Below are positions 1 through 12,500 of a stretch of 64,000 bases of DNA, piece by piece. Below the pieces are notes generated by a model that had not been told where the DNA came from, did no database searches, and was given only the letters and a program-made list of their open reading frames with translations. The position numbers and the translations under genes were made by a program. How positions within the stretch are numbered: position 1 is the stretch's first letter; each line of letters opens with the position of its first letter. The DNA is from Lagopus muta (taxonomy: Eukaryota; Chordata; Aves; Galliformes; Phasianidae), in assembly GCF_023343835.1 (NCBI RefSeq), contig NC_064448.1, positions 13,981,531-14,045,530 on the forward strand, given 5' to 3'.

Positions 1-237
1 CTGCCGGGCATGCAGCAGGCCAGGCACGCGGAGGCAGCCAGCCTGGAGAGTCAGAAGCGGAAGAGAAAGAAAGCGAAAGGGGACGCAGTGAACCCAGAAC
101 CAGAAACTGTCTCGCTGCCCGAAAAAGAAGCTGCAAACGGTCAAAACTGTACAGAGCAAACACCGCCTTTGCCAGCAGAGAAAGAGCAGGATGTACCAGC
201 AGAGGAGGAGGTCAAAGAAGTTAATGATACCAATTAG
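1..237 (+). CDS. C-terminal coding exon of an unrecognised gene (partial)
   Basis: An open frame enters from the left edge in frame 1 and ends at TAG 235-237, giving about 78 residues. The tail is hydrophilic and of low complexity: a basic cluster (KRKRKKAKG, about residues 20-28, resembling a nuclear localisation signal) is followed by an acidic, Glu/Pro-rich end (AEEEVKEVNDTN). There is no in-frame stop upstream and no clear acceptor site, so the true exon start lies outside the window. A long AT-rich stretch with a polyadenylation signal at 2625 follows, as expected for a terminal exon. I do not recognise the protein. Human synteny would suggest MROH8 or RPN2 beside RBL1, but the tail does not look like either. 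Reading frame and last-exon status are seen; nuclear location is only inferred. Confidence 0.7.
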   Translation: MPGMQQARHAEAASLESQKRKRKKAKGDAVNPEPETVSLPEKEAANGQNCTEQTPPLPAEKEQDVPAEEEVKEVNDTN

Positions 238-2650
238 AACTTTTGTTTCATTGAAAAAAAAAGATTGTGGCTTGTAAGTTTCTTATCCCATACCTATTTG
301 TTACTTACCCTCCTGCCCCCACTCCACCTTCATAAACCTGTGTTTCCATGAGTAATATTATCTACCTAACTCCCTGTCAGAAAACTATGGTGACATATTA
401 TATGTTAATAGTTGCAGGGTCTTGCCACTTTATTAGATAAACAGTGTTGTCTAGCTAGTGTGGGAGGCACAGAATTCTCGTTCTGTTTTCCAGTCGTTCA
501 TCCCGGCCGAGCAAATCCAGTTCTTGGGCACCCCCCCAAACCGCTCACACATTTGAGAAGAAAAGGAAGCAAAAACAGAGCAAAGCAAAGCTCTCACCTC
601 TTGGTCTGCGCACTGACAGGGGTGGTTCTTTCTCCAGCGACACTGGGTGACAAAGCCTGTATTTGGGGGTAAAAAGCACAGCTATAGTAAGTGCTGATGT
701 GTATTTTTGATTTGAAGTATTTCCCTATTTTATCATGGTTACTAGAATAGTAGTATAGACAGAAGTATATACCTAATGATTGAAAATGCATATATTCATT
801 TCTTTGAAACAAAGAGACATTACTGGTAGTGGTATAATTTCTCCATCACCCCCACCTCAAAGGTTTGGAAACAAACGGCAGTGAGTGACAATATTACGTA
901 GGCATTCTTTTGTATTTTTTCAAACCAAAGTTTGGTTTTACGTTAAGTGGAATTTTCGTTGCCCTTTCCTCGATAGTTAAGAGAGCTTTTCAGCCCGAGC
1001 TGAAAACGTTTTGCACATCTTGCATGACTTTTTGGGATTCCTGTACCCATCGCTACCAGTTCCCCCATGGCCCCGCTAGAATTCCGTTCTCATCTACGGC
1101 GTTAGTCCTCATCTATGGCATCAGGAGTGCTGTAATGTTATTTTTTCAGGCCACAAACAGACCACACTGATTTTAATGCTCTTTTATGAACACTGAGGCT
1201 TTTTGAGTTGCTGTCCATTGGGGTCCATGTTCAGATGCGGCGTCTGTCAGAGCAGGGGAGGCTGCAGGCTGTGCTGCTCTGAGGGCAGAAGGACCGCGGG
1301 ATCTCCAAAGCTCGAGTTTGTTCTTCCTTCCTAGTGGTAGACTGTGAAGAGATCACGTTTGCTTCTTCTTTCCATTCCTCTACGTGCTGTTGAACAGTAT
1401 TTCCACGTCCCCCCATCGGCAAATGATTTTGACGTACGTGTTTTAAACAGACAGGTTTTAATGCAGTCAGTGCCCGAAACTCTGTGTGTGTTGAGACACC
1501 TCCACAGGCAACTCCTTCGTTTCTCCTCCCCTTCACTCCTTTCGTTTCCCTTTCACTTGGGCTCGTTCTCATTTGCAGCTCATGGTTTGAGACTTGAAGT
1601 CAGCGCGGCGGGCGTTGGGAGCGTCAAGTCACCGGTCACACATCTGGTTGTCACAATTTACTGTATTTTTTACTTATTTTCTGTTACAGTTTTGCTAATT
1701 TATCGGATGGTCCAAATGTTTTGGCATAACTATTTCGGTTTGCATTATTTATTTATGATGCTTTTTTTTTTTTTTTTTTTTTGTCATTGTCTTTTATACA
1801 TTTGGAATGATAAATGGTGTACATGTTGAAATCAGCATCTCAAAGAAGTCTGTTACCCACGAGCTGAAAAGTTCATCCTTTCACGGACGTATTCCCAGAT
1901 TCCTGGATTGGGTGATTTTTTAAAGTCTGTAACCGATCACGATGCAAACCCCCCCCAATTAAATGTCTTCTATTTAATAACTTCCTCGTAGCATAGATAC
2001 TGTATCGCTGTCGACAGATTTCTTAGAAATGCTGCTATCTCTATTTAACTAACATTTTGTTCAGTTTTGCCTCCAGTGGAAGCAGAAAGGGTTTTCTCAG
2101 CTGTTAAATCCAAAATCGATATAATTTATTTATGTAAAAAAAAAATCACGATTGATATATTTTTGAACCTTTTAAGTACTAACTTTCTTTTTATTCAGTA
2201 GAAGAACATGTACTTGCCCTAAATCCTTAAAATACAAATGCTATAAAACTTCATGTATCTTCAAAGCCTTACTGTGACTGGATGTAGACATCTCTTCAGA
2301 GTCCATTTCTCACACGGGATGGTTTTTCCAGGGTTACACTCCTAAGGAACAGGGTTTTAAGTGGCGTTTATTTAATTAGCCGGCATGCTCTATACCTTGT
2401 TCTTATTATCAGACGTGTACGCTAAGTCTCTGGGTGTTTAGGCTTCTCTTTGACTGCTACTTTGTGACCCTTTTGCAACCCGATATACTCTGTGGATTAC
2501 TTAGGCTGTAAGGCATTAAGTGGCTTCTTATAATTTTCCATCCTATCCAAAAGAAATGCCAAATTGTCGCCGGTTTCCATGGATACTCACACGAACATCC
2601 ATCCTCCACCAAATGTGCTAACAAAATAAACGGTCTGTGCTCTTGGACAT
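238..2650 (+). other. 3' UTR of the left-edge gene
   Basis: About 2.4 kb of AT-rich DNA with no convincing coding frame follows the stop at 237. It holds T-runs (about 1761-1782) and ends at an AATAAA (2625-2630) followed by A-rich sequence. I see no mobile element in it. The long 3' UTR is inferred from the absence of an earlier AATAAA. Confidence 0.55.
2625..2630 (+). terminator. Polyadenylation signal AATAAA of the left-edge gene
   Basis: Canonical AATAAA about 2.4 kb after the stop at 237 and about 200 bp before the RBL1 CpG island. It is the first canonical hexamer I see after that stop. Cleavage would fall near 2645. Confidence 0.6.
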
Positions 2651-3076
2651 GGATAAAAAGAAAAAGAGAAAAAAAAAAAGATTTAAAGGTCAGATTTTTA
2701 TTTTTTTAATTTAGTGACTAGATGATGCTTATCTTTCAGACTTGGCAGAGCCTTGCTACAGATGTATATAATTTTTTTCAGCAAATATATGTGAACGTTT
2801 AATTCACCTGACTCAGTGATAACGGTTCCTCGCCTTTCTCTCGGCACGAGCGCCGAGGCCCGCCGCGCTCCCATAGCGGAGCGGAGCTCGGGCGGCGCCG
2901 CGGCTCCCAGGGCTGCCGCGGCCCCGAAGGCACGGCGGGCCGATCCCAGAGCTCTCGGGGCGCCTGGGGCCGGACGCGAGGCCCCGAGAGCGACCGCGGC
3001 AACGGCCGGCAGCCTCCGCGGGACGGAGCGGGGCCGCGCTCTTTGCTGACGCCGCAGCCCCGTTCGGCGCTCCGAG

Positions 3077-3084
3077 GCGCCAAA
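3077..3084 (-). promoter_or_regulatory. E2F-type site (distal)
   Basis: GCGCCAAA, the reverse complement of TTTGGCGC, lies about 510 bp upstream of the RBL1 start codon. The core is identical to that of the proximal site at 3546. E2F control of p107 is known in mammals; use of this copy is inferred. Confidence 0.5.
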
Positions 3085-3159
3085 TAACGGCTTGCGACGG
3101 ATCCGCGCCTCGGGACCGCGCGCCTCAGGAAAGCGGGTCATCAGCCGGAAGAAACGCGC

Positions 3160-3169
3160 GGAAATTCCC
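3160..3169. promoter_or_regulatory. kB-type motif
   Basis: GGAAATTCCC reads GGGAATTTCC on the other strand and fits GGGRNNYYCC exactly. It overlaps a weaker E2F-like TTCCCGC. A single match in a GC-rich promoter has modest weight. Confidence 0.3.
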
Positions 3170-3511
3170 GCAGGTGCGCGAGGACGAGCGGGGTGGGCCG
3201 GTCTGGCCGCCCGCGCTGGCTGCCCCGCGCGCCTCGGCGCCGCTCCTCGCGAGCCGCACGGCGATGCTCGCCGGCCGCGCGCGGTGCCACACCGAGGGCC
3301 GCCCCGCGCCCGAGGACGGCAGCTCTGCAGAGCGGACGCAGCGCGCGCGCGGCCCGGCCCCCGGGACCAGCCTTCCCTCGGGCGCGTCCGGGCTCCGGAA
3401 AAGCATCCCGAGCCGGGCCGTTCCGCCGCTCCTTGCGCTCGGACCCGCGCGGAGCAGAACCGCTCCGACCCCGCGCCCCCTCCCGCTTCCCGCCCGTCGG
3501 CGCCGGCGGCG

Positions 3512-3520
3512 CCGGAAGTG
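3512..3520 (+). promoter_or_regulatory. ETS-type site in the RBL1 promoter
   Basis: CCGGAAGTG lies about 75 bp upstream of the RBL1 ATG. This ETS/GABP core is common in TATA-less CpG-island promoters, often close to the transcription start. Confidence 0.45.
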
Positions 3521-3544
3521 GCCGCGCCCTTTCCGGTTCGGAGG

Positions 3545-3554
3545 TTTTGGCGCG
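3545..3554 (+). promoter_or_regulatory. Proximal E2F site of RBL1
   Basis: TTTTGGCGCG ends about 40 bp before the RBL1 ATG at 3596. It fits the E2F consensus TTTSSCGC. Mammalian p107 promoters are known to be E2F-regulated, so an autoregulatory site (p107 binding E2F on its own promoter) is plausible. Confidence 0.65.
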
Positions 3555-3595
3555 CTGAGCGCAGCTCGGCGCCGTGGCGGCCGTGCCGGGCCGCC

Positions 3596-6500
3596 ATGTC
3601 CCGCACCGAGCCGCTGCCCGAGCCTGAGCTCGGCGCCGCCATCGAGCGGCTGTGCCGGGAGCTCAACCTGGACGCGGGCAGCGCGGCCGAGGCGCTCCGC
3701 GACTTCACGGCGCTGCGCGGCACCTACAGCCTGGAGGTGGGCGGTGGGGCCGGGCGGCGGGGCCGCGCCGTGCCGAGCTGCCCCGGCCCCACGAGCGGCG
3801 TTGCCTTGCAGGGGGACGCGCAGCACTGGCTGGCCTGCGCTCTGTACGCCGCGTGCCGCCGCAGCGTGCTGCCCACCGTGGGGAGCGGCCTGATGGAGGG
3901 CAACTGCGTGTCGCTGACCCGGATCCTGCGCTCCGCCAGGCTCAGGTGCGCCGCTCGGCCCGCACGGGGCAGCGCTGAGACAGAACGGCGGTTAAAGCCG
4001 GTGATAACACGACGGTTTCTTTGTCTTTTTTTCTTTCTTTTTTTTCCTCTTCCCTTTTAAGTTTGATTCAGTTCTTTAGCAAAATGAAGAAGTGGATGGA
4101 CATGTCGAATGTGCCACAGGAGTTCCGGGAGCGGGTGGAAAGGCTGGAGAGGAACTTCGAGGTGTCCACCGTTATCTTCAGGAAGTTTGAACCGATATTT
4201 TTGGATATCTTTCAAAACCCTAACGAGGAAACTTCGAAACCCCAACGGAGCAGGAAGCAGAGGTACTGGGGAGCTCTCGTGTGGCTTTACAACGGTTTTA
4301 CAAATAAAGAGAGCGCTAGTTGTGCTTTAAAAAACAAGGCCGAGTTCTGAAGTGACTGAGCAGACATGCAGGGATGCTCAGTGCAGGCATAGGCAGTGGC
4401 TGAGACCAGGCTACTGTCCCTCCTTGCACTCCTCCCAGTGCTGCATCAGTGGACTCCAGTGAGCAGCTGCTTTATGTGAATGCCAGGTGAGCGCCGGCCC
4501 TTTTGTGGGAGCAAACTGCAGCCAATGTGCTCATCTGTATGACATGCAGCGACTGGTGCTGTCATCTTCCTGATGCACGGAGCACTTCTTAATTAAAGGG
4601 CTTCATCCTTGTTCTGCATTGACTGCATGGCTGTCCCCGGTAGCTCTGGTGAGGATATGACCTTCAGCAGAGGAAGCTGAGCTGGCTCAGTGCTGGGGGT
4701 TTCTGCAGCCTCAATTTGGTCTGGATGTGAGGGGGTAATTTACAGTAACCCGCTCTGGTGTGGCTCCTTATGCACATATGGGAAGGGAGCTGCTGCTGCA
4801 ACCAGTTTTGCTGAGCCTGTATGAGGAGAAATGTCCGTGCACTGTGTTCATGTACCTTCATCAGAGCAGCATTCATTAACCTGAGCACGCAGCTTCTCTG
4901 TCGGGTGGTTTTGGTTCATCTCTACTTCTAGAGTATTCACCAGAAGAGCTGCAGTCGAGTTGTAGTTGCATATTTTGAAAGGGTGTGCGATGCTTTAGTA
5001 AAACGTTTGGGAGAAAGGTGCACTGCAATTGACAGAGCCCTCAGCAGTCTGCTACATGCAGCTCTGTGAGACTCCTGTCACAATTGCAACATCACCAAGG
5101 TAGTGCCTGGGGCACTGACCACAGGCAGCTGTTGGCTCAGAGCAGTCGGTGACTCTGTGCAAAAAGCTGTGCAGAGCAGTCCAGGAGGCTGCAGTGAGAG
5201 CTGCTCTGTGTGCCGCCAGCTTACGGCGTGCCTCGGTGTGCCCTTGTGATGTGATGGCTCCGACTGTTGCTTTGAGCAGAAGGAAACTCTTGCTAAGCAG
5301 TGCGCTTCAGCTTCCTGGAAGCAGAGACTGACTCCTGCCCCTCTCGTTGACAGGCGGGTGCTGTGTGGTGTTAAGGATCTCTTCAACTTCTGCTGGACCC
5401 TGTTTGTGTACACTAAGGGTAGGCTTGCGTTCTGCTGCCGTGTGTTTCTCATGCATTCTGAGTTATGAACTTCTGTTGCCTGACGTGATGTGCTGTCTCT
5501 TCAAGGTAATTTCCGTATGATTGGGGACGATTTAGTAAATTCCTATCATCTACTTCTGTGCTGCTTGGACCTGGTTTTTGCAAATGCCATTTTGTGCCCA
5601 AATCGAAGAGATTTGCTAAATCCGTCATTTAAAGGTACGGTGGGGATAGGCTGTTCAAAACGAAATACGCTTTGTTCCTTTGGTTATTCTTTTTTTCAGT
5701 AAAGTTGAAGGCTGTCATCTGTTTTTCCCTCTCCTTCCCATTCCCAGGCTTACCAGCAGACTTCCATGCATCAGAGATGAAAGCCTCAGAGGACCCTCCG
5801 TGCATCATTGCCACGCTGTGTGAGCTGCACGATGGGCTTCTCGTGGAAGCAAAAGGAATAAAGGAGCACTACTTCAAGCCGTACATTTCGAAGCTGTTCG
5901 ATAGGAAGGTGCATATTACTATTTGGAGGACGTGTGGTAGTGTTTGTACAGATGGTTTTGTCTTGAGCATTGAAATCCTGCACGTGCTGGAGGAAAGCGC
6001 TCTGGTAGGCGTGTGGACTCGTGTTGTTCAGGTCTGTTGCTCTGCATTTCAGCGGGAGCAGAACTGAGCTCTCCCTTCTAACGATGCATGCTGTAGGGCC
6101 CCCTCTGTTTTGGCTCTTTATGTCAGTGAAAGATCCTTACTTTCTTGGCAGTATGGAAGCTGCACTGTAGGTGATCAGCTTTTTTAATGAAAGATGTTAT
6201 CTTGTGGAACAGCTGTCATGATTGTCTGGGTCCCAGTGTGTGTCTGGGGTAAACGCAGTGCTTTGAATGAGGAGCTGGGGTCACAGATGGAAAAACTGTG
6301 CTGTGTGGGTTTGCTCCTGGAGAACTTCTCCAAGCTCCATAGAGATGTCTGTAGTCATCAGACCAGGAAGCAGGTTGCTTCCTCCCTGCCGGGGTGCAGA
6401 GCTAACAGCGCTGCTCCTGAGCTGTGCGTTCACCACAGCTTGGATGAGCTGAGCTTTGGCCTGGCCTGCACCTCTTACCAACAGCACTGTGCTGCTCTGG

Positions 6501-9500
6501 TCTGGGCAAAAGGACAAGTCTGGTTGTGCTCATTGTGCTTTTGGCAAGGACCGTCTTGCTGTCACGTTGGTAGAGATGGAATGGTTTTGATTGATGATGT
6601 AAGATATTTCTGCTTTTTTTTTATTCTTAGATCTTAAAAGGAGAATGTCTGTTGGATCTTTGCAATTTTACAGAAAATAAGTAAGTGACAGTGTGCGTTT
6701 TTAATCTTGGACTTGGGTTTCTTTCTTGAGTATGGGTCTTTGAATGCTAAATCCCATGTTTTCCGTATCTTACTGCATCTCACTGCTTCTGGTGATTTGA
6801 GAAGCAATGCTGTTCCTTGCCGAAATGCTTCCTGGGTCTGAGATACCTCCAATATCAGAGGGTGAGCTACAGAGTTTCTTCCTTAATGTCAGGTCACAGA
6901 AAGGTGCTAAGGCTCTGGAGCAGGATGCCCAGGGCAGGGCTGCACTCTGCATCCCTACAGCTATTGCAGACGTGTGGATGTGGTTTAGTGCTGGCTGATG
7001 GCTGAACTTGATCTTTAGGATCTTTTCCAGCATAGATTACTCTGTGTTGTTCTGGCAGCTCTTAACCTGTGTGTAGTCTGAGCAAGTCCAAGCTCTAAAG
7101 CTCATGAATGTGTTACTATGCATACCTCAATATTTGCATGTGAATAGGGAAGTATTTAGGATTGTTTCTTAGTCTCCAGGTAAGTGCATACATTTGTGAA
7201 TGCAATGGGAGAGCTCAAAAGAAAAAGGAGCAACAATTGCAAAACCGCAAGAAAAGAGGAGGGAGGCAAACGGAGCTGTTTTGGGGACTTCTAACATTTA
7301 TTTCTCAAAAGTAATTTAGATGAAAAGATGAGTCGCAGCTGCTTTGTTCTGGATCCCACAAAGCTTTTTCCTCTTCCACAAGCAGCTAATAGTTCAGTTC
7401 TGCAAGGGGAGGTTTTAGCTGTGCCATCTGCTTTCTCAGAAGCATGAGCAGGGACTGCCCTGCTGCAACATGCAGAGCATTCAGATGAAGAAGTGCTGCT
7501 CTGCTCCCTATGGAGCAGTGAGCTGTACTGGTATCCCTGCTTAACCACTAATGGTGGTAGTGGTTACTGCCACTCAAATGAGGCGGCGTTCCCTGTTCTT
7601 TACTGAATGACACCTGAGGAAACCTGCCTGTGTCTTTGCCCAAACAGGAGGTTCTGCAGCCTTTGTCAGGTTAAATGTTCGTCTTCCACACGCAGGTTAG
7701 CTGGAATCAAGGAGCCAAAGGAGCTGTTCAGTATCATGTCAGTGGTGATTCGAGGAGACTGAAGCTTCAGTTCCCTTCCTCTGTGCCATTGAGGGAAGAT
7801 GCCACTGAGTGCCAGGCAGCCAAAGTAGAGCTCAGACTTAACACAGCCCCTGCTGCTCTGCTTGGGCAGAGCTTTAACTTCTGATGGGCTCTTTCAGTAC
7901 TGTTTGAGGTGGAAGCACATTTTCTCCCTGTGCGAGCCCAGTGACTTCTTTTCAGGAGAAGTTTTCTGTTCAGTGAGTGGAACATATTGAAGTCCAACTC
8001 ATTCATGTTCCTCGTGACAAAGAGATCAGGATTTGCTGGGAAATAGTTAAGCAGCAGCAGGGAGACACAACTCCACCTGATGTTAACAAAGCTCAGTCAG
8101 TCTGCAGTTGTTTTGATTTGGGAATTTCTGTCAGCATTTTATATCCTGCACTTAGACTTCCACTGCCCCAGGAGCTCCATTCACATCTGGATTCTCGTCC
8201 TTGTGAAGGACTTGTCCTGTATCTGTATTTCACAGGTGGCTCCAAGCTCTGTTCCAAAAAACCAAAATGCTGTCCAGCCCACTGCGTGGGCACAGTGCTT
8301 CTAATTCAGAACCCACCCTGTGCAATCATCAGACTTTTCTGAATACCAACACTGGTATAGTAGATCTCTTTCCATTGCCTGCCCAGAGTGGTTCCATTTT
8401 CTTTACACATTGCTATGAGATTTTATGTCAGTTCACTTTACAGCACAGAAGGGAATGGGTACAGGAATGGAAGCGGGGAAAGGGCTGTGGCAGCCTTGGA
8501 GTGCATCACCGAGTGCCTCGTGGTCCCACGTTCCGTGTGTACCTACCAGGTTTTCAAGACCTTTAGGAGATTTTCTGCTAGTGTGTGGAACTAATTTAAT
8601 GCTAATTGCCATCTAAGAAAGGCAGTTCTTTTTTCTACTTCCTCAGGAAAGTGTAAGGGAAATGTAATAATTCTGAAGATGTCTGTGTTGGTGAATGTCA
8701 TTTGAAGCAAATGCATCCTAGTTTGGCAGGTTTCAACCTGAGATCCCAACATTTCTGGATCAGCTGATGGGAAAATTATTCAGAAAAGCCAGATTCCATG
8801 TATGTATATATTGTGTGTGTGAAGCAATTCAGCTGTGGAGCCTGATGCCTTGATTTCAGCACTGTCTGAGATTAATGCACTGCGTGGGCATCCCTGCCTA
8901 TGGCAGGTGGCTTAGAACACGGTGATCTTTATGGTCCGTTCCAGGCTGGATGCAGCTCTGGGCAGCCAGGTCTGGTGGTTGGTGACCCCGCACATGGCAG
9001 GGGGTTGAAGCTAGGTAGTCATTGTGGTCCTTTTTAGCCCAGGCCGTTCTGTGATTCTGTATCTCTGTGAAGCACTGGTGGGTGAAGAGCAGGCTGTGCA
9101 GTGTGCTGCTGTGGGAGGCTTGGAGCTGAAGGCAGCCAAGCAGGGCTGTGAGCAGGCTGCTCATGCAGGGGAGCTCCATGTAGAAGCACTGCTGCTAATG
9201 AGAGCATGAGAAGCGCTGAGTTTGTGCTGGCTTCACTTCTGTGTTTGTTCAGCAGTTTAACCTTTGCTGTAAAACTTTGGCTTCTCTTCCAGCAAAGCGC
9301 TGAATAAAGAGTACGAGGAGTATGTTCTAACAGTGGGGGACTTTGATGAGAGAGTTTTCCTAGGAGCGGATGCTGAGGAAGAAATTGGCACTCCTCGGAA
9401 GTTTCCTGCAGATTTGCAAGTGGGGAAAACAGCAGCGAGAGCTCACGTGGAGTGTCACCTTCAGCAGCACTTCGAAAAGGTGACTCATGTAACTTGTTTT

Positions 9501-12500
9501 CGGGGGGACTATTCCTTCCTTTGGAGTCCAGTTTTCCCATTGTATGCACTTTGAATCCCTGAGATGACTTGGAAAAGCTGCATCCCTTGAATGGTTTGCT
9601 GGGAGGAAGGAGGTGAATGTCACTCACAGGCTTAGTCGGGCAGCCTTGCTAAGAGAAATTGTGGTGTTGTCTTTGCTAATGCAGGAAACAACTGCTCCTT
9701 GAGCAGGGTGGGAGCACTTCTGTAGGTGAACTGGTGTTATTTTGTCCAGGAAAAAGTGCAGGTAGTTAAGACCTCCATATATTGACATAGAGTTATTTCA
9801 TGCTGCTTGCCCAGTAAGAATACCATGAAACCTTTACGCTGGATTAATTTGTGTTTTCCTGTGATTCTTTCTGATGACAGGAAAAGTCAACCTGTTCTAT
9901 GAAAAATAGCTTTCAAGACACGAAACCAAAGCCTGACTCCTCTGCTTTGGTTACAAACAGCAGCTATAAGCAAAGTCAGCATTTCGCTGTGTTTAACAAC
10001 GTGAACTGTATCGAATGAAGGGGGTGTATGGGAAGTTACCCAACTAATAGCTTTCAAACTTGGATAAGAGGATTGTATGTATTTATGGAGCCCAGCATTG
10101 GGAAAAGGAACTAATTTTCCACAAGTCCTAAGAGCACAGACCTGGCAGCCTTCTTTGGCAGCGTTTTAATTGTGTTATTTTAAACATAGATGTGATTTTG
10201 CAGATGCTGTTTCTGCACCACTTATGTTGGGTTTTTTTTATTGATTATCCATCTCTCTCTCAGAAGAGGTCATTTGCACCTTCAACTCCTCTGACTGGAA
10301 GAAGATACCTACGAGAAAAGGAAGCTGTCATCACTCCCGTTGCTTCAGCCACACAAAGTGTGAGTCGGCTGCAGAACATTGTGGCTGGGTTGAAAAACGC
10401 CCCTAGTGACCTGCTTCTAGCTGTTTTTGAGTAAGTACATCCACTGCAGCTGTTCTCTAACAAATGCAGGCTCATCTTTTCGTGACTGGGGCTGCTTTCT
10501 TTCTCAGATTGCGCTTTCTTGTTTGGTGCAGTGTATTTTTTTTATTTTTATTTTTTGCTTGTGTTTTTCTATTATTTCCAGTTAATGGGTCTTGATATCA
10601 AGTGGAACATTGTTTTTTAAATGGTCTGTACTTCTGGAGGAGAGCTGGACCCCCCATCCCTGAGGGGTCACCAGCACCATCTTCATTCGTCCCTTTCAGC
10701 AGCTGTATGATATTGGAAATCCTATTCAGTTTTTGCTGAAGGCAGCCCCAGGCCTTCCTCACCACCATTTCTGGGAGCAGCACTCTGTTCTGCAGATCAG
10801 CTTTGGCCTCCTGGGTGCACGTCTGTGTGCTGACTGCAGTGACACGTGCTCAGAAATGTTGGTGTGTAAGCAGATAAATGCACACAGTGCAGCAGTAAAA
10901 GGTAGACCAGTGTTGCTTCATAGCAAGTAAAAACTTAATAATGCATAATCATAGAGCTGTTGGGCAGTTGTCTGACTGTCTGTGAGTCAGTCTTGCTGAA
11001 TAGTGGTGTATGGGCTCTGGATTTTTTATTTATTACTATTTTTAGTGATAATGGGTACTTAGTATTAGCACTTAATATCTGACATCGGATATGCTTTGGC
11101 TGACTGGGAGGAGTAGAAGAACAGTGGTTTTGACTCTGGAATGGTCCATGCTTCTGAATGTTCTCTCTTTCAGATATAAATCCCTTGTAAGAGTAACTTT
11201 TAATCAATTAGAAGGCTTTGTTTGAGGAACCCATCGTTGCAGCGCTGGCTTTTCAGCATAACTCAGTATCTGTGTTTGCTACCAGTCCTGAGCCACTGTC
11301 CTCTGAGCATGGAGGCATTCAGAAAGGCGTCTCCAAACGTAGAGCTTCTCTGGGTGCTTTTCCCAGCAGTGTCTGTGGGGGTTCATCAGTGCCCTTCTGC
11401 CTTGCTTTTGTTTTTTGAAAGCTCTCATGCCTTGCTCCTGCTGATACATTTTTTCTCCTGATTGTGCTCTCAATTTCTCTTATGTTGGCTGTGAAATCTG
11501 TACAGCAGGAGAGAAACAATCTTTCCGTGTGATGTTTCCCGTGATTTCTGATGTTGGGGTTACTGTCTAACAGAAAGCTCAGGAAAACCAGCCTTGTTTG
11601 TTTGTTTGCACGGGATCAGGACACTTACTTACGTGGCCAAGGCTTGCTTCCTGTGTTCTCCTGCAGGTCTTGTGCACGAAGCCCTGCAGAAAGCATCGTG
11701 AACAGAGTGAGAGAAATAGGGGAGACGTTCTGTCACAGCTACACGCAGCCGACAGACGAACTGCCAGGATCTCACATAGGTAGGAAGGTGAAATGCGTGG
11801 GATGTTCCAGAACGTAACACTCAGCCTGTCCCAATACGTGGGAGACCCTTTAGCAATCAGCACTCCCAATCAGAAAAGTACTGCTGTTGACACTATGATG
11901 AATAGTATCTTATTACAGAATTAAAAGAAAGTTAAGTTCAAAATGAGATAACAGGAGAGTGCTGAAACTTTAGAGATTTTAACAAAAATTGATACTTGTA
12001 TTCCTAAAGATGAAGGAAGTGGAATACGACTAGGAAATGCATTGCAACTGTTTCTAAGTGACTTCAGTATAAACATTAATAATCCTCTCCAGTATTTCCA
12101 GTGTGCTGCTCTTGTGACTAGCATGTATCAAAGGATGCTGTGTTCGTTTGCAGGATGCGTATATGTGTGCTGTGCTTTGTTAGAGGAGCCCTAGTATGGG
12201 TCAGTGCAGGCTGAGGCCGTTTGTGGAAACAGCACAGGGCTTCATCAGCGTTGGTTTTAAATTTCAGATTTTGCTGTAAACAGATTAAAACTGGCAGAGA
12301 TATTGTACTATAAGATCTTGGAGACTATAATGGTACAAGAAATGCGAAGACTGCATGGGAAGGACATGACTGTAAGTAAAGAACCTGCAAAAGAGAACAC
12401 TTCATAAATCCTCTGTGGGGGGATATGTTCAGATGGTTCCAGTACAGATCAGCCTGCAGACAGCAACCCATGTGTATCATTAATGTTACACACATCCCAT

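Larger units (their letters stand above)
2830..4000 (+). promoter_or_regulatory. RBL1: CpG island and promoter region of RBL1
   Basis: Base composition changes sharply from AT-rich to very CpG-rich at about 2830 and returns to normal inside intron 2 of RBL1 at about 4000. Within it are two identical E2F-type cores in opposite orientation (3077-3084 and 3546-3553), an ETS-type CCGGAAGTG at 3512-3520, a kB-type GGAAATTCCC at 3160-3169, and an AP-1-like TGACTCAG just upstream near 2808. There is no TATA box close to the start, which fits a CpG-island promoter. Many long open frames on both strands here are shadows of CpG composition. Confidence 0.85.

Noticed and set aside
2698-4060. Several long overlapping open frames (up to 341 codons) on both strands
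   Set aside because: They are products of CpG-island composition around RBL1 exons 1-2: Ala/Arg/Gly/Pro-rich, no recognisable domain, and they contradict the RBL1 exon structure.
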